DNA from: Bacteroidales bacterium | GTDB taxonomy: Bacteria > Bacteroidota > Bacteroidia > Bacteroidales > F082 | DNA length: 64,000 bases | NCBI GenBank assembly: GCA_024400295.1 | Contig: JAKSNA010000003.1 | Location: forward strand, 1-64,000 | Direction of reading: 5' to 3' | Part shown: piece after piece, positions 17,540 to 27,189 of the stretch | Layout: each line of letters opens with the position of its first letter | Position numbering within the stretch: position 1 is the stretch's first letter | The notes under the pieces: model-generated | Databases searched by the model: none | What the model was told of the DNA's origin: nothing | The model's input: only the letters and a program-made list of their open reading frames with translations | Translations under genes and position numbers: made by a program

Positions 17540-19329
17540 TAGTTCAAACGTGTTTTTAATTCTTCAGCATTGATAATTGTGTAAATTCTCTTTCCTGACG
17601 GCGACACCTCGGCCACCGCGCAGCCGAAAAGCCTGTCAATCAGGCTTTGCATCTCGACCGGACTCATGGCCTTGCCAGGCTTCACCGCCATCTGAGCCGC
17701 CAACGAGCGCGCAAGGTTGATCTTTTTATCCGACTGACAATCAGCCATGTTTATCTTGTAACCCTCCAGAATCTTTTCTATCAGACTGACAGCGTCGCCG
17801 CCTTTGCTGTCGGACGGCGTGCCATTAATAATAAAGGTTGTCTGATTCAGCGTTTCGAGTCTGAAACCGACTTTCTCAAGTTCCGGCTTTATCTCCCTAA
17901 GGATTGAAGCATCATTGATATTCAATGAAATGTGCTGCGGGAAAAGCTCCTGTTGCGATGCCTCAACGGTCAGTTCCATCTCTTTCAGGAACTTTTCAAA
18001 AAGAATCCTCTCATGCGCTAAATGCTGGTCAACGACGAGCAGTCCCGACTTCACGGCCGTCACGATATACGACTGTTGAAGCTGTATGAAAAGACTCTTT
18101 TCCTCGTCAATCACAGATTTCACATCTTCAACATTTCCGTTTTCAACCGCATCTTTTGTGTCATCGTAAGCAATCCGCCAATTCTGTTGCTGATGATGTA
18201 TCGGATTGATTTTAAACGGATTATACATCGGATTAAAGTCAGTCTTCGGCTCAATGATCGGCCTGTCGGCACGACTCGCCTCCCCGAAATCTATTCCGAG
18301 ATTAGGATTCACGTCGAAGTCGAGCATCGGAGCCAAGTTGTGCTGCCCGATGGCCTTGCGCACCGCCGAATGCATGATGGCGTAAACCATTTTGACGTCA
18401 ATGAAATTCACCTCGGTCTTGGTTGGGTGAATATTTATGTCAATTTCCTTCGGATCAATTTGAATATCAATGAAATATCCAGGGAAACAGTCTTGCGGGA
18501 TGAGTTCTTTGTATGCAGTTTCCACCGCATGATGCAGGTAAGCGTGTTTGATAAACCTGCGGTTCACGAAGAAATACTGCTCGCCGCGCGTCTTCTTCGA
18601 GAACTCTGGCTTGACGATGAAGCCGTTGATAGTGACGGCGTCGGTCTCCTGACTAACAGGCAAGACCTTGCTTTCGTAATCCTTGCCGTAAAGTCCGACG
18701 ATCCGTTGTTTCAACGAGCCCGGGTAAAGATGGTAGATTTCTTTCTCATTGCTCGTGAAAGTGAAGCCGATTTCAGGGTTCATCATTGTGATTCTGAAAA
18801 ACTCTTCATTGATATGACGAAGTTCTGCATCATTGGATTTCAAGAAGTTACGTCGTGCAGGGACATTAAAAAACAAGTTTTTCACGGTGAAATTCGTTCC
18901 TACGGACATCGGTTTCGGCATCTGTTCCGTCACCTTGGAGCCTTCGATTTTTATCTTCGTCCCGACCTCGTCCTCTTTACGTCTCGTTGAAAGCTCCACC
19001 TGCGCTATCGCCGCGATGCTCGCCAACGCCTCGCCCCTGAAGCCCATCGTCCTGATCTTGAAGAGGTCGTCGGCGCACTTGATCTTCGACGTGGCGTGAC
19101 GCTCGAAGCAGAGACGCGCGTCGGTCTCCGACATGCCGCAGCCGTTGTCAACGACAGAAATAAGTGTGCGTCCCGCGTCTTTGACCACAAGGTCAACCTG
19201 CGTCGCGCCGGCATCTATGGCATTCTCTATCAATTCCTTGACGACAGACGCCGGACGCTGAATCACTTCACCGGCCGCAATCTGATTCGCCACGGAGTCA
19301 GGTAACAACTTAATTATATCCAACGCCAT
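17539..19329 (-). CDS. mutL: DNA mismatch repair protein MutL
   Basis: GHKL ATPase that links mismatch recognition to strand removal. The 596 residues show ELIENAIDAGAT, DNGCGM, GFRGEALASI and GTNFTVKNLFFNVPARR in the N-terminal ATPase. The C-terminal part has a DQHLAHERILFE motif, one residue different from the DQHA(x2)E(x4)E metal-binding motif of endonuclease-type MutL, and a late SPSGKR segment, so nicking activity is likely but uncertain. It is an early gene of a minus-strand operon ending in uvrB. Confidence 0.96.
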   Translation of the reverse strand: MALDIIKLLPDSVANQIAAGEVIQRPASVVKELIENAIDAGATQVDLVVKDAGRTLISVVDNGCGMSETDARLCFERHATSKIKCADDLFKIRTMGFRGEALASIAAIAQVELSTRRKEDEVGTKIKIEGSKVTEQMPKPMSVGTNFTVKNLFFNVPARRNFLKSNDAELRHINEEFFRITMMNPEIGFTFTSNEKEIYHLYPGSLKQRIVGLYGKDYESKVLPVSQETDAVTINGFIVKPEFSKKTRGEQYFFVNRRFIKHAYLHHAVETAYKELIPQDCFPGYFIDIQIDPKEIDINIHPTKTEVNFIDVKMVYAIMHSAVRKAIGQHNLAPMLDFDVNPNLGIDFGEASRADRPIIEPKTDFNPMYNPFKINPIHHQQQNWRIAYDDTKDAVENGNVEDVKSVIDEEKSLFIQLQQSYIVTAVKSGLLVVDQHLAHERILFEKFLKEMELTVEASQQELFPQHISLNINDASILREIKPELEKVGFRLETLNQTTFIINGTPSDSKGGDAVSLIEKILEGYKINMADCQSDKKINLARSLAAQMAVKPGKAMSPVEMQSLIDRLFGCAVAEVSPSGKRIYTIINAEELKTRLN

Positions 19330-19367
19330 AATTTTCAGTTAATTTAACATAAAAAATTGACTCTCAG

Positions 19368-19700
19368 TTATTTCTTGCCGAGCATAAGGAACATTCTGAT
19401 GAAATCTTCCACAACCGGCGTGAACAGGATGAAATAAACCAAGACCGCCGCAATTCCGAAAATGACCACGAAACGCATCGTCTTGTACCTCGCCCTGCGG
19501 CGGTCGCCTTCCTCGTCAACAGAATCCACGCGCCCCCAACTTCTCCTCATTTTCAGACGCAGCTTGTCCTCCTCCGACAAATTCGAATCAAGCCCAAGCT
19601 CCGCCTTGCGACGCTCAAGTGCTTCTTTTTCAGGGTTGTAATAGCGCGGTATATAGTTGAACCGGCGCGGCTCCGGCCTGTGAAACATGAAAATCCCCAT
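19368..19700 (-). CDS. Conserved hypothetical protein with C-terminal membrane helix
   Basis: A short basic protein of about 110 residues; function not recognised. The N-terminal part is rich in Arg, Pro and Tyr (MFHRPEPRRFNYIPRYYNP), followed by a charged helix (EKEALERRKAELGLDSN) and one transmembrane segment (FVVIFGIAAVLVYFILF), with a short tail LMLGKK. It lies upstream of mutL in the same direction. A TACTTTTG -7 box stands at 19719-19726, which rules out the longer frame starting at 19775; the start may be the ATG at 19700 or the one at 19688. Confidence 0.65.
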   Translation of the reverse strand: MGIFMFHRPEPRRFNYIPRYYNPEKEALERRKAELGLDSNLSEEDKLRLKMRRSWGRVDSVDEEGDRRRARYKTMRFVVIFGIAAVLVYFILFTPVVEDFIRMFLMLGKK

Positions 19701-19718
19701 GACTAAAATTTTAACCTG

Positions 19719-19726
19719 CAAAAGTA
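19719..19726 (-). promoter_or_regulatory. -7 box for the mutL operon
   Basis: TACTTTTG matches TAnnTTTG and is divergent from the importer promoter 42 bases away. A GTTT lies near the -33 position. The transcript would have a leader of only 10-25 bases. Confidence 0.5.
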
Positions 19727-19735
19727 AGCATAATT

Positions 19736-19768
19736 TTTGACTTAAACCGCCATTTTTTATTATTTTTG
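19736..19768 (+). promoter_or_regulatory. Promoter of the ABC importer operon
   Basis: TTTG, 21 bases, TATTTTTG, with the -7 box 26 bases before the first ATG. The leader is too short to contain a cobalamin riboswitch. Confidence 0.55.
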
Positions 19769-19794
19769 CAATCAATTTCTACGATTTTTGACAA

Positions 19795-20943
19795 ATGAAA
19801 CATAGTCTGCATATATTCAGTTTAATCATCTGTATATCAATGATTTGCCCGATATTATGCTGCGGCGGCGAGAACGAGACAAGACAAACTGCAGCATGTC
19901 AAGAAGAAGACAACCTCATCGAATATTCGAGCAATCTTCACGTATCTCATTACAAATCAGGTTATTACATAAAAATCACAAATCCGTGGAAAGGCGGCAG
20001 TTTAGGTGAGTTCTACCTATATCCTGACACTTTGGAGTTGCCCGATGAATTGTCAGCAAAACAGATAATAAGGACACCAGTCAAGTCAGTTGTAGCCTAT
20101 TCTTCGACACAATGGTCTGTCTTTCAACGACTTGGAGAATTAGAGCGTGTGAAAGGAATTTTGGAGAGCAATTACACTGACAACCCTCAAATCAAACAGC
20201 TTATCGCTGACGGCAAGATGTCGGATGTCGGGACGGAATCAAAGATAAACATTGAGAAAGTCATTGATATTCAACCAGATGTAATTCTTTACACTCCGTA
20301 TCCGACCATTCAGGACAACAAAATCGGTGAACTCACAGGTGCGGTCATGCTGCCATTCGCCGACTATCTTGAGAATCATCCTCTCGGCCGCGCGGAATGG
20401 CTTAAAATAATCGGCTGCCTGACTTGCCGCGAGCAGGAGACGGATCGTTGGTTCAATGACATTGCAACTAATTATGAATCAATTAAATCACTATGCAGAA
20501 ACGCCACTGACAACCCCACCGTTTTCTCCGACTTGCCCTTTGACGGACAATGGTACGTCCCTGGCGGAAAGAGTTACATCGCACAGATTTTCAGTGATGC
20601 CGCCGCCGATTACGTCTGGAAAGACAATGACGCGACCGGAAGCCTGCCCGTTGACGCAGAGACGGTCTTGGCGAAAGCCGGCGACGCCGACTTCTGGCGG
20701 ATTATGAATTCGACAGACACGCCGTATTCATACGAACGGTTATCTGTTGAAAATGAACTTTTTACATATTACAAAGCCTTTAAAAACAGGAACGTCATCG
20801 TCTGCGATGTACGTGAAAGCGCATACTTTGAAAATGCACAATATGAGCCTGATGTCATGCTTAAAGACTTCGCCACGATATTTCATCCGGATTTATTTGA
20901 AGACAATTACCAACCAAAATATTTTCATTTGCTGAATGAGTAA
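19795..20943 (+). CDS. ABC importer substrate-binding protein (FecB/BtuF type)
   Basis: Periplasmic binding protein of 382 residues that hands its ligand to the permease encoded next. The N-terminus has a hydrophobic export signal ending in a Cys pair (ICPILCCGG), so it is probably lipid-anchored, though the lipobox is atypical. The rest has the Bacteroidetes layout of this family (SVVAYSSTQWSVFQRLGEL, DVGTESKINIEKVIDIQPDV). The ligand may be an iron chelate, heme or cobalamin. Its stop overlaps the next start by eight bases. Confidence 0.82.
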   Translation: MKHSLHIFSLIICISMICPILCCGGENETRQTAACQEEDNLIEYSSNLHVSHYKSGYYIKITNPWKGGSLGEFYLYPDTLELPDELSAKQIIRTPVKSVVAYSSTQWSVFQRLGELERVKGILESNYTDNPQIKQLIADGKMSDVGTESKINIEKVIDIQPDVILYTPYPTIQDNKIGELTGAVMLPFADYLENHPLGRAEWLKIIGCLTCREQETDRWFNDIATNYESIKSLCRNATDNPTVFSDLPFDGQWYVPGGKSYIAQIFSDAAADYVWKDNDATGSLPVDAETVLAKAGDADFWRIMNSTDTPYSYERLSVENELFTYYKAFKNRNVIVCDVRESAYFENAQYEPDVMLKDFATIFHPDLFEDNYQPKYFHLLNE

Positions 20944-21967
20944 AAACAGAAAAACAATTGCTATTTTGACAATAATCCTGCTTGGAATTGTGCTTTTTCT
21001 GGCCAATCTATTTGTTGGTTCAGTCAAGATTCCATTCAAAGAAATTCTTGATGTATTACTTAAAGCAAACAAGGATAATCCATTAAATACCATTATTTTA
21101 AATTACAGACTACCACAAGCAGTGACGGCACTTTTCGCCGGTTCCGCATTAGCGGTTTCGGGACTTCTGATGCAGACACTTTTCCGCAACCCTCTCGCCG
21201 ACCCTTCGATGCTTGGCATAAGCAGCGGCGCGAGTCTCGGCGTCGGAATCGTCATCTTACTCACCGGCGTCATCTCCGGCTCCGCCGTCTCCTCGCTCGG
21301 TTGGTGGTCAACGATCGGAGTAAGCCTTGCCGCCTTCGCCGGAGCCGTGGTGGTCTTATTCCTGATTCTCGCCTTCAGCTCAAGGACAAAAAACATGACC
21401 ACATTGATAATTATCGGGTTGATGATCGCATACATCGCAAGTTCAGTCACCGATATTCTTAAGTTTTTCAGCATGAAAGAAGACATTCACGCCTTCGTCA
21501 TCTGGGGAATGGGCAGCTTCTCGAACGTCGGGACGGAACGTATGACGATGTTGTCAATCAGCGTCATCATCGGCTTGTTGGCTTCGTTTTTCCTTTCCAA
21601 AAATTTAAATGTCTTGCTTTTGGGTGAGACATACGCCGAAAACCTCGGCCTGAACATCAAAGGTAACACCTTGACTATCATTTTAATATCAGGTTATCTC
21701 ACCGCCATTGTAACGGCTTATTGCGGCCCCATCGCGTTCGTCGGTCTCGCCGTCCCGCATATCGCAAGATTCATCTTCAAAAGCAGTGACCACCGGCTTT
21801 TGCTGCCTATGACAATGCTCATCGGGATGGACCTCGCGCTTTTATGCAACGTCATCGCACGACTTCCCGGTTTCGACGGCAATCTTCCGATAAACGCCGT
21901 CACCGCCTTCATCGGCGCACCGATTGTCATCGCGGTAATTACAAAAGGTAACAAGGTTGCGAAATAA
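20936..21967 (+). CDS. FecCD/BtuC-family ABC permease
   Basis: Inner-membrane permease of 343 residues, about ten helices, of the iron-chelate/B12 uptake family. Typical segments are LRLPQAVTALFAGSALAVSGL, LFRNPLADPSMLGISSGA and the cytoplasmic coupling region AYCGPIAFVGLAVPHIAR. It overlaps the binding-protein gene and is followed 12 bases later by the ATPase gene, making a complete three-gene importer. Cobalamin would fit the B12 need of KamDE, but the family does not distinguish cobalamin from iron chelates by these motifs. Confidence 0.9.
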   Translation: MSKNRKTIAILTIILLGIVLFLANLFVGSVKIPFKEILDVLLKANKDNPLNTIILNYRLPQAVTALFAGSALAVSGLLMQTLFRNPLADPSMLGISSGASLGVGIVILLTGVISGSAVSSLGWWSTIGVSLAAFAGAVVVLFLILAFSSRTKNMTTLIIIGLMIAYIASSVTDILKFFSMKEDIHAFVIWGMGSFSNVGTERMTMLSISVIIGLLASFFLSKNLNVLLLGETYAENLGLNIKGNTLTIILISGYLTAIVTAYCGPIAFVGLAVPHIARFIFKSSDHRLLLPMTMLIGMDLALLCNVIARLPGFDGNLPINAVTAFIGAPIVIAVITKGNKVAK

Positions 21968-21979
21968 AAAAAGGAAACC

Positions 21980-22735
21980 ATGCAAGTTCTAAAAACATAT
22001 TATTTATCAATCGGTTACGCAAACAAGATTGTTGCTTCGGACATCGACATCTCCATTGATTCAGGCGATTTGGTCGCGTTGATAGGGCCGAACGGCGCAG
22101 GCAAATCAACACTCTTCAAGACATTATCAGGACACATAAAACCCGTATCGGGCACAATTGAAATCAACGGTGAGAACGCCGAGAACCTCACAGCCAAGGA
22201 ACGCGCCAAGATGATGAGCGTCGTGCTCACGGAACGTCCCGATGACATGTTTCTGACAGTCTGCGAAATCGTGGCATCAGGGCGCTTCCCGTATCTTGGA
22301 ATGTTCGGGAAACTCTCCGGAAACGATGAAAAAATAGTTGAAGAATCACTTGAGATAATCGGAATCAAACATTTGAGTGACAGATTATTTAATACATTAT
22401 CAGATGGCGAAAGACAGAAAGTAATGATTGCCAAGTCAATCGCCCAAGACACGCCAATAATCTTTCTTGACGAACCCACCGCCTTCCTTGATTACCCGAG
22501 CAAAATCGAGTTGTTTTCAATTTTGAAACGACTTGCCACAGAGCAGAAAAAGACCATAATATTCAGCTCACACGACCTTGAGCTTCTGTTAAGATACACC
22601 GACAGCCTTTGGGTTATGGGGAAACAGCTGCCGTTCATAAAAGGCTCATGCTCCGAATTATTGGAAAACGGCAAGATACAAGAATATTTCAATCTTCAAA
22701 ACATTGACAACGAATATCTTACGAATAGAATCTAA
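21980..22735 (+). CDS. ABC importer ATP-binding protein (FecE/BtuD type)
   Basis: ATPase of the importer, 251 residues. It has Walker A GPNGAGKSTLFK, the Q-loop region, signature LSDGERQKVMIA, Walker B IIFLDEPTAFLD and the switch His in FSSHDLELL. It is third in the operon after the binding protein and permease. Its last 17 bases overlap the end of the convergent sugar-kinase gene. Confidence 0.92.
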   Translation: MQVLKTYYLSIGYANKIVASDIDISIDSGDLVALIGPNGAGKSTLFKTLSGHIKPVSGTIEINGENAENLTAKERAKMMSVVLTERPDDMFLTVCEIVASGRFPYLGMFGKLSGNDEKIVEESLEIIGIKHLSDRLFNTLSDGERQKVMIAKSIAQDTPIIFLDEPTAFLDYPSKIELFSILKRLATEQKKTIIFSSHDLELLLRYTDSLWVMGKQLPFIKGSCSELLENGKIQEYFNLQNIDNEYLTNRI

Positions 22736-23558
22736 CCAATCCATCCATCGGATTTTTCACGATTTTGCCACAATTCAGACCATGTTGCGACAGACGTTCA
22801 CGGAGAATATCCTGAAAATAAAACGCCACGGAGCCGATGAATCCTACATCATGATATTTCCCATTCTCCGTCAAAGGAATTATGAAACAGTTGATAAATT
22901 CGTCGAAACAGCCCGACACCAAATCAACAATATATTGATTTTCAACGTTTTTATGGGCAAACTTTGAAAATGAAGCCAAATATTTTGATGGTTGCGAATG
23001 TTTATACACATTGTCAATCAGCGTGTTTCTGTCAATATTGTATTCCAAAACAAAGTTTTTGCGCAAATCATCAGGCATAATTCCATAGAAGTAATCGCGA
23101 ACGATTTTCTTGCCGATATGGCAGCCACTGCCTTCATCGCCAAGCAGATAGCCGAGCGAAACGGCGTTTTTTTCAATGTCTTTCCCGTTGTAAAGACACG
23201 CATTCGAGCCGGTTCCAAGAATGCAAGCTATTCCCTGTCCGTTGCCGAAAAGCGAATGGCAGGAGCCTAAAATATCAGAGAAGACCTCTATTTCTGAAAA
23301 CACAAAAATGCCAGAAAGCACTTCTTTCATCCTTTCAACATTAGATGAATTTCCGCATCCTGTTCCATAAAAATAAACATTTGTAATAGATTTAACATCA
23401 ATATTTTGACATACATTATATAAAGTCACACTTGAAATTAAATCCATATCACAAAAGTTAGGATTGAAGCCGTCGGTAGTGAGCCGTCGCGCGATTTTTT
23501 CGCCATCGAGCAGCACCCATTCAGCTTTTGTGGAACCGCAGTCAACAATTAAAACCAT
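22719..23558 (-). CDS. BadF/BadG-family ATPase, probable N-acetylglucosamine kinase
   Basis: ASKHA-fold kinase of 279 residues from the ATG at 23558; the longer TTG frame would add an implausible hydrophobic N-terminus. Phosphate-binding segment VDCGSTKAEW is at the start, followed by FYGTGCGNS, ILGTGSNACLYNG and LGDEGSGCHIGKK, the pattern of Bacteroidetes N-acetylglucosamine kinase-like proteins. It probably phosphorylates an amino sugar during cell-wall recycling. Benzoyl-CoA reductase activators share the fold but normally occur with reductase genes, which are absent here. Confidence 0.75.
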   Translation of the reverse strand: MVLIVDCGSTKAEWVLLDGEKIARRLTTDGFNPNFCDMDLISSVTLYNVCQNIDVKSITNVYFYGTGCGNSSNVERMKEVLSGIFVFSEIEVFSDILGSCHSLFGNGQGIACILGTGSNACLYNGKDIEKNAVSLGYLLGDEGSGCHIGKKIVRDYFYGIMPDDLRKNFVLEYNIDRNTLIDNVYKHSQPSKYLASFSKFAHKNVENQYIVDLVSGCFDEFINCFIIPLTENGKYHDVGFIGSVAFYFQDILRERLSQHGLNCGKIVKNPMDGLVRFYS

Positions 23559-23635
23559 ATCCGAAAATTTTTGCAAAAATAAAAAAAAAATCCAAAACGC
23601 AAAAAAAAAATTAGATAACACATTGTTTAATTGAC

Positions 23636-23643
23636 TATTTTTG
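23636..23643 (+). promoter_or_regulatory. -7 box for speA
   Basis: TATTTTTG lies 50 bases before the speA ATG. The -33 region is poorly conserved. The leader contains near-repeats of the word ctttacaaac. Confidence 0.45.
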
Positions 23644-23660
23644 CACGTTTAAAAACTTTT

Positions 23661-23675
23661 TGCTTTACAAACTTT
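23661..23675. repeat. 15-base word repeated on both sides of speA
   Basis: tgctttacaaacttt occurs here in the speA leader and again exactly at 25749-25763 downstream of the gene. Confidence 0.6.
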
Positions 23676-23692
23676 AAACCTTACAAACTGAC

Positions 23693-25606
23693 ATGGGCAG
23701 AAGCATGAGAAAATGGCGCATTGAAGATTCCGCCGAGCTTTATAACATCAACAACTGGGGTATTAACTACTTCTCAATCAACGAGAAAGGCAACGTCGTT
23801 GTCACGCCGCGTGAAGGCTGCGCATCGGTTGATTTACGTGAACTTGTCGATGAACTCGCGCTGCGCGACGTCTCGGCACCTATGCTGATACGTTTCCCCG
23901 ACATCATCGACACGCGCATTGAACGGATCGACTCATGTTTCAAGGCAGCAGCGAAGGAATACGAATATAAAGGTCAGAACTTCATCGTCTTCCCGATCAA
24001 GGTGAACCAGATGCGGCCTGTCGTCGAGGAGATCGTGAGCCACGGCAAGAAATTCAACATAGGACTTGAAGCCGGCTCGAAACCGGAGCTTCACGCCATC
24101 ATCGCGTCAAACACTGATTCCGAGTCACTTATAATCTGCAACGGATACAAAGATGAGAGTTACATCGAACTCGCGCTCCTCGCGCAGAAGATGGGCAGAA
24201 CCATCATCATCGTCGTCGAGAAGATGAACGAGCTTCGTCTCATCGCCAAGCTCTCGAAGCAGCTGAAAGTCACCCCGACCATCGGTATCAGAATCAAACT
24301 CGCGAGTTCAGGCGCCGGAAAATGGGAGGACTCGGGCGGCGACGCCAGCAAGTTCGGGCTTTCCCCGTCAGAGCTGCTCGATGCCCTTGAGTTCCTCGAC
24401 AAAAACAACCTCCGCGACTGCCTGAAACTCGTGCATTACCACATCGGCAGTCAGGTCACGAAGATTAGAAGCATAAAGATTGCCTTGAAGGAAGCCGCAC
24501 AGTTCTACGTACAGCTTCACAAGATGGGCTTCAACATTGACTTTGTTGACATTGGCGGCGGCCTCGGCGTGGATTACGACGGCACACACTCTGCCAACAA
24601 CGCCAGCAGCGTCAACTACAGCATACAGGAATATGTCAACGACGCGATCTTCTCCATCGTCGATGCATGCGACAAGAACGGCTTCCGGCATCCGAACATC
24701 ATCACCGAATCGGGACGCGCGTTGACGGCGCATCACTCGGTGCTGATCTTCGAAGTGCTTGAGACAGCGTCACTTCCGACATGGGACGACGAAAACGAAG
24801 TCGTCAGCGAGAACGACCACGAACTCGTCCACGACCTTTACGAGACATGGGACAAGCTGTCGAGCAAACAGTCGTCGATGCTTGAGACATGGCACGACGC
24901 GCAGGAGATACGCGAGGAGGCACTCGACCGCTTCAGCATGGGACTTCTCGACCTGCCAACAAGAGCCAAGATTGAACGTATCTTCTGGTCAATAGCGCTG
25001 GAAGTGAACCAGATGTGCAACGACATGAAACGCGTTCCGGACGACTTCAGCTCATTGCCCAAGTTGCTGGCCGACAAATACTTCTGTAACTTCTCGCTGT
25101 TCCAGTCGCTGCCCGACACATGGGCCATCGACCAGGTCTTCCCCATCATGCCTATCCATCGTCTCAACGAATATCCCGACCGTGAAGCCACGTTGCAGGA
25201 CATCACCTGCGACTCTGACGGCAAGGTCGTGACATACGTCACCGGACACAACCTGTCGCACAACCTGCCAGTCCACTCCATCGACAAGAAAGACCCCTAC
25301 TACATCGGCGTGTTCCTCGTCGGCGCGTACCAGGAGATTCTCGGCGACATGCACAACCTCTTCGGCGACACCAACGCCGTACACGTCTCTGTTGATGAAA
25401 AAGGTTATTATATCGACCAACTTATTGATGGTGAGACTGTTGCTGAGGTTTTGGAATATGTGCAATACAGCCCGAAGAAACTCGTCAGGACTGTTGAGTC
25501 ATGGGTGACGCAGTGTGTCAAAGCCGGTAAGATAACCGTTGAGGAAGGCAAAGAGTTCCTCTCGAATTACCGTTCCGGGCTGTACGGATACACCTATTTG
25601 GAATAG
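23693..25606 (+). CDS. speA: Biosynthetic arginine decarboxylase
   Basis: PLP enzyme converting arginine to agmatine, the first step of one polyamine route. The 637 residues match the long SpeA type. Visible are FPIKVNQMRPVVEE with the PLP lysine, the glycine-rich GLEAGSKPEL, HYHIGSQ, GGGLGVDYDGT and ESGRALTAHHSVL. Its length separates it from the shorter lysine, ornithine and diaminopimelate decarboxylases. It stands alone with its own promoter. No agmatine-processing genes are next to it. Confidence 0.95.
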   Translation: MGRSMRKWRIEDSAELYNINNWGINYFSINEKGNVVVTPREGCASVDLRELVDELALRDVSAPMLIRFPDIIDTRIERIDSCFKAAAKEYEYKGQNFIVFPIKVNQMRPVVEEIVSHGKKFNIGLEAGSKPELHAIIASNTDSESLIICNGYKDESYIELALLAQKMGRTIIIVVEKMNELRLIAKLSKQLKVTPTIGIRIKLASSGAGKWEDSGGDASKFGLSPSELLDALEFLDKNNLRDCLKLVHYHIGSQVTKIRSIKIALKEAAQFYVQLHKMGFNIDFVDIGGGLGVDYDGTHSANNASSVNYSIQEYVNDAIFSIVDACDKNGFRHPNIITESGRALTAHHSVLIFEVLETASLPTWDDENEVVSENDHELVHDLYETWDKLSSKQSSMLETWHDAQEIREEALDRFSMGLLDLPTRAKIERIFWSIALEVNQMCNDMKRVPDDFSSLPKLLADKYFCNFSLFQSLPDTWAIDQVFPIMPIHRLNEYPDREATLQDITCDSDGKVVTYVTGHNLSHNLPVHSIDKKDPYYIGVFLVGAYQEILGDMHNLFGDTNAVHVSVDEKGYYIDQLIDGETVAEVLEYVQYSPKKLVRTVESWVTQCVKAGKITVEEGKEFLSNYRSGLYGYTYLE

Positions 25607-25675
25607 AGTCTATCGTTGACAACAAGATGACTGTCCGATGCGCTGAGGCGCGTCTAAAGTCCGAAATGTGTCCCT

Positions 25676-25725
25676 GACCACGAATGACACGAAGGTTCTT
25701 CACCACGAATTTTCACGAAATGTTT
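25676..25725. repeat. Dispersed cacgaat repeat
   Basis: The words accacgaatgacacgaa and caccacgaattttcacgaa lie in the 251-base spacer between speA and gap. They resemble the caccacgaatt and cacgaat words flanking the etfA terminator at 2.5 kb. Otherwise the spacer holds a small GCGC-TGAG-GCGC hairpin near 25640, the second tgctttacaaacttt copy, and the gap promoter. Confidence 0.5.
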
Positions 25726-25796
25726 TCGGTGGTGTGCCAGCCACTTTATGCTTTACAAACTTTCTGTACCTCATCGAACTTTTTTTTCATTTCTAT

Positions 25797-25827
25797 GTTT
25801 TACACATGGTAAAAATATGTATTTTTG
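25797..25827 (+). promoter_or_regulatory. Promoter of gap
   Basis: GTTT, 19 bases, TATTTTTG is a good Bacteroidetes promoter, with the -7 box ending 31 bases before the gap ATG. Confidence 0.65.
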
Positions 25828-25845
25828 CGCGATTTTACGGACTAA

Positions 25846-26877
<1,032 letters not shown>

Positions 26878-26895
26878 CAATCATCAGCATTAATA

Positions 26896-26936
26896 CAAAA
26901 ATGACTGGCAGAGTGTTTCTGCCAGTCATTTTTTTT
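26896..26936. terminator. Bidirectional terminator between gap and the ACP gene
   Basis: AAAATGACTGGCAGA-GTGTT-TCTGCCAGTCATTTT is a perfect 15-base stem flanked by A and T runs on both sides, so it can end both convergent transcripts. Confidence 0.92.
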
Positions 26937-26953
26937 GTAAAAACCTGACGTTT

Positions 26954-27187
26954 TTATTTATTTTGAATCTTACCTTCGATGTAAGCGACGACCTCACCCA
27001 CTGTCTTAAACGGGTTCACCGTCTCGAAACGGAAGTCAAACTCCTGCTCTATCGCCAATGCCAACAGTAACATTGACAAAGAGTTAATGCCCAAATCCTG
27101 CTGGAGCTGCGTGTCTAATGTGATATTGTCAACATTGACATTAGGCATCACATTCGCGAAAATCTTTTTTAATCTGTCTAAAACCAT
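26954..27187 (-). CDS. Acyl carrier protein of a specialised acyl-transfer operon
   Basis: A 77-residue four-helix carrier protein. The phosphopantetheine attachment site reads DLGINSLSM, with Ser in an NSL context where housekeeping ACPs have DSL. It is the last gene of a three-gene run: acyltransferase, AMP-dependent ligase, ACP, with spacings of 2-5 bases. This suggests it is charged by the neighbouring ligase and serves the neighbouring acyltransferase rather than bulk fatty-acid synthesis. Confidence 0.85.
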   Translation of the reverse strand: MVLDRLKKIFANVMPNVNVDNITLDTQLQQDLGINSLSMLLLALAIEQEFDFRFETVNPFKTVGEVVAYIEGKIQNK

Positions 27188-27189
27188 AA

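Noticed and set aside
23559..23621. N-terminal 21 residues of the sugar-kinase frame (hydrophobic, from TTG)
   Set aside because: The phosphate-binding VDCGSTK must be near the start; the ATG at 23558 gives a normal cytoplasmic kinase, and the extra part is translated poly-A/T spacer.
23693..25606. Lysine or diaminopimelate decarboxylase linked to lysine metabolism
   Set aside because: The length of 637 residues and the motif pattern are those of biosynthetic arginine decarboxylase.
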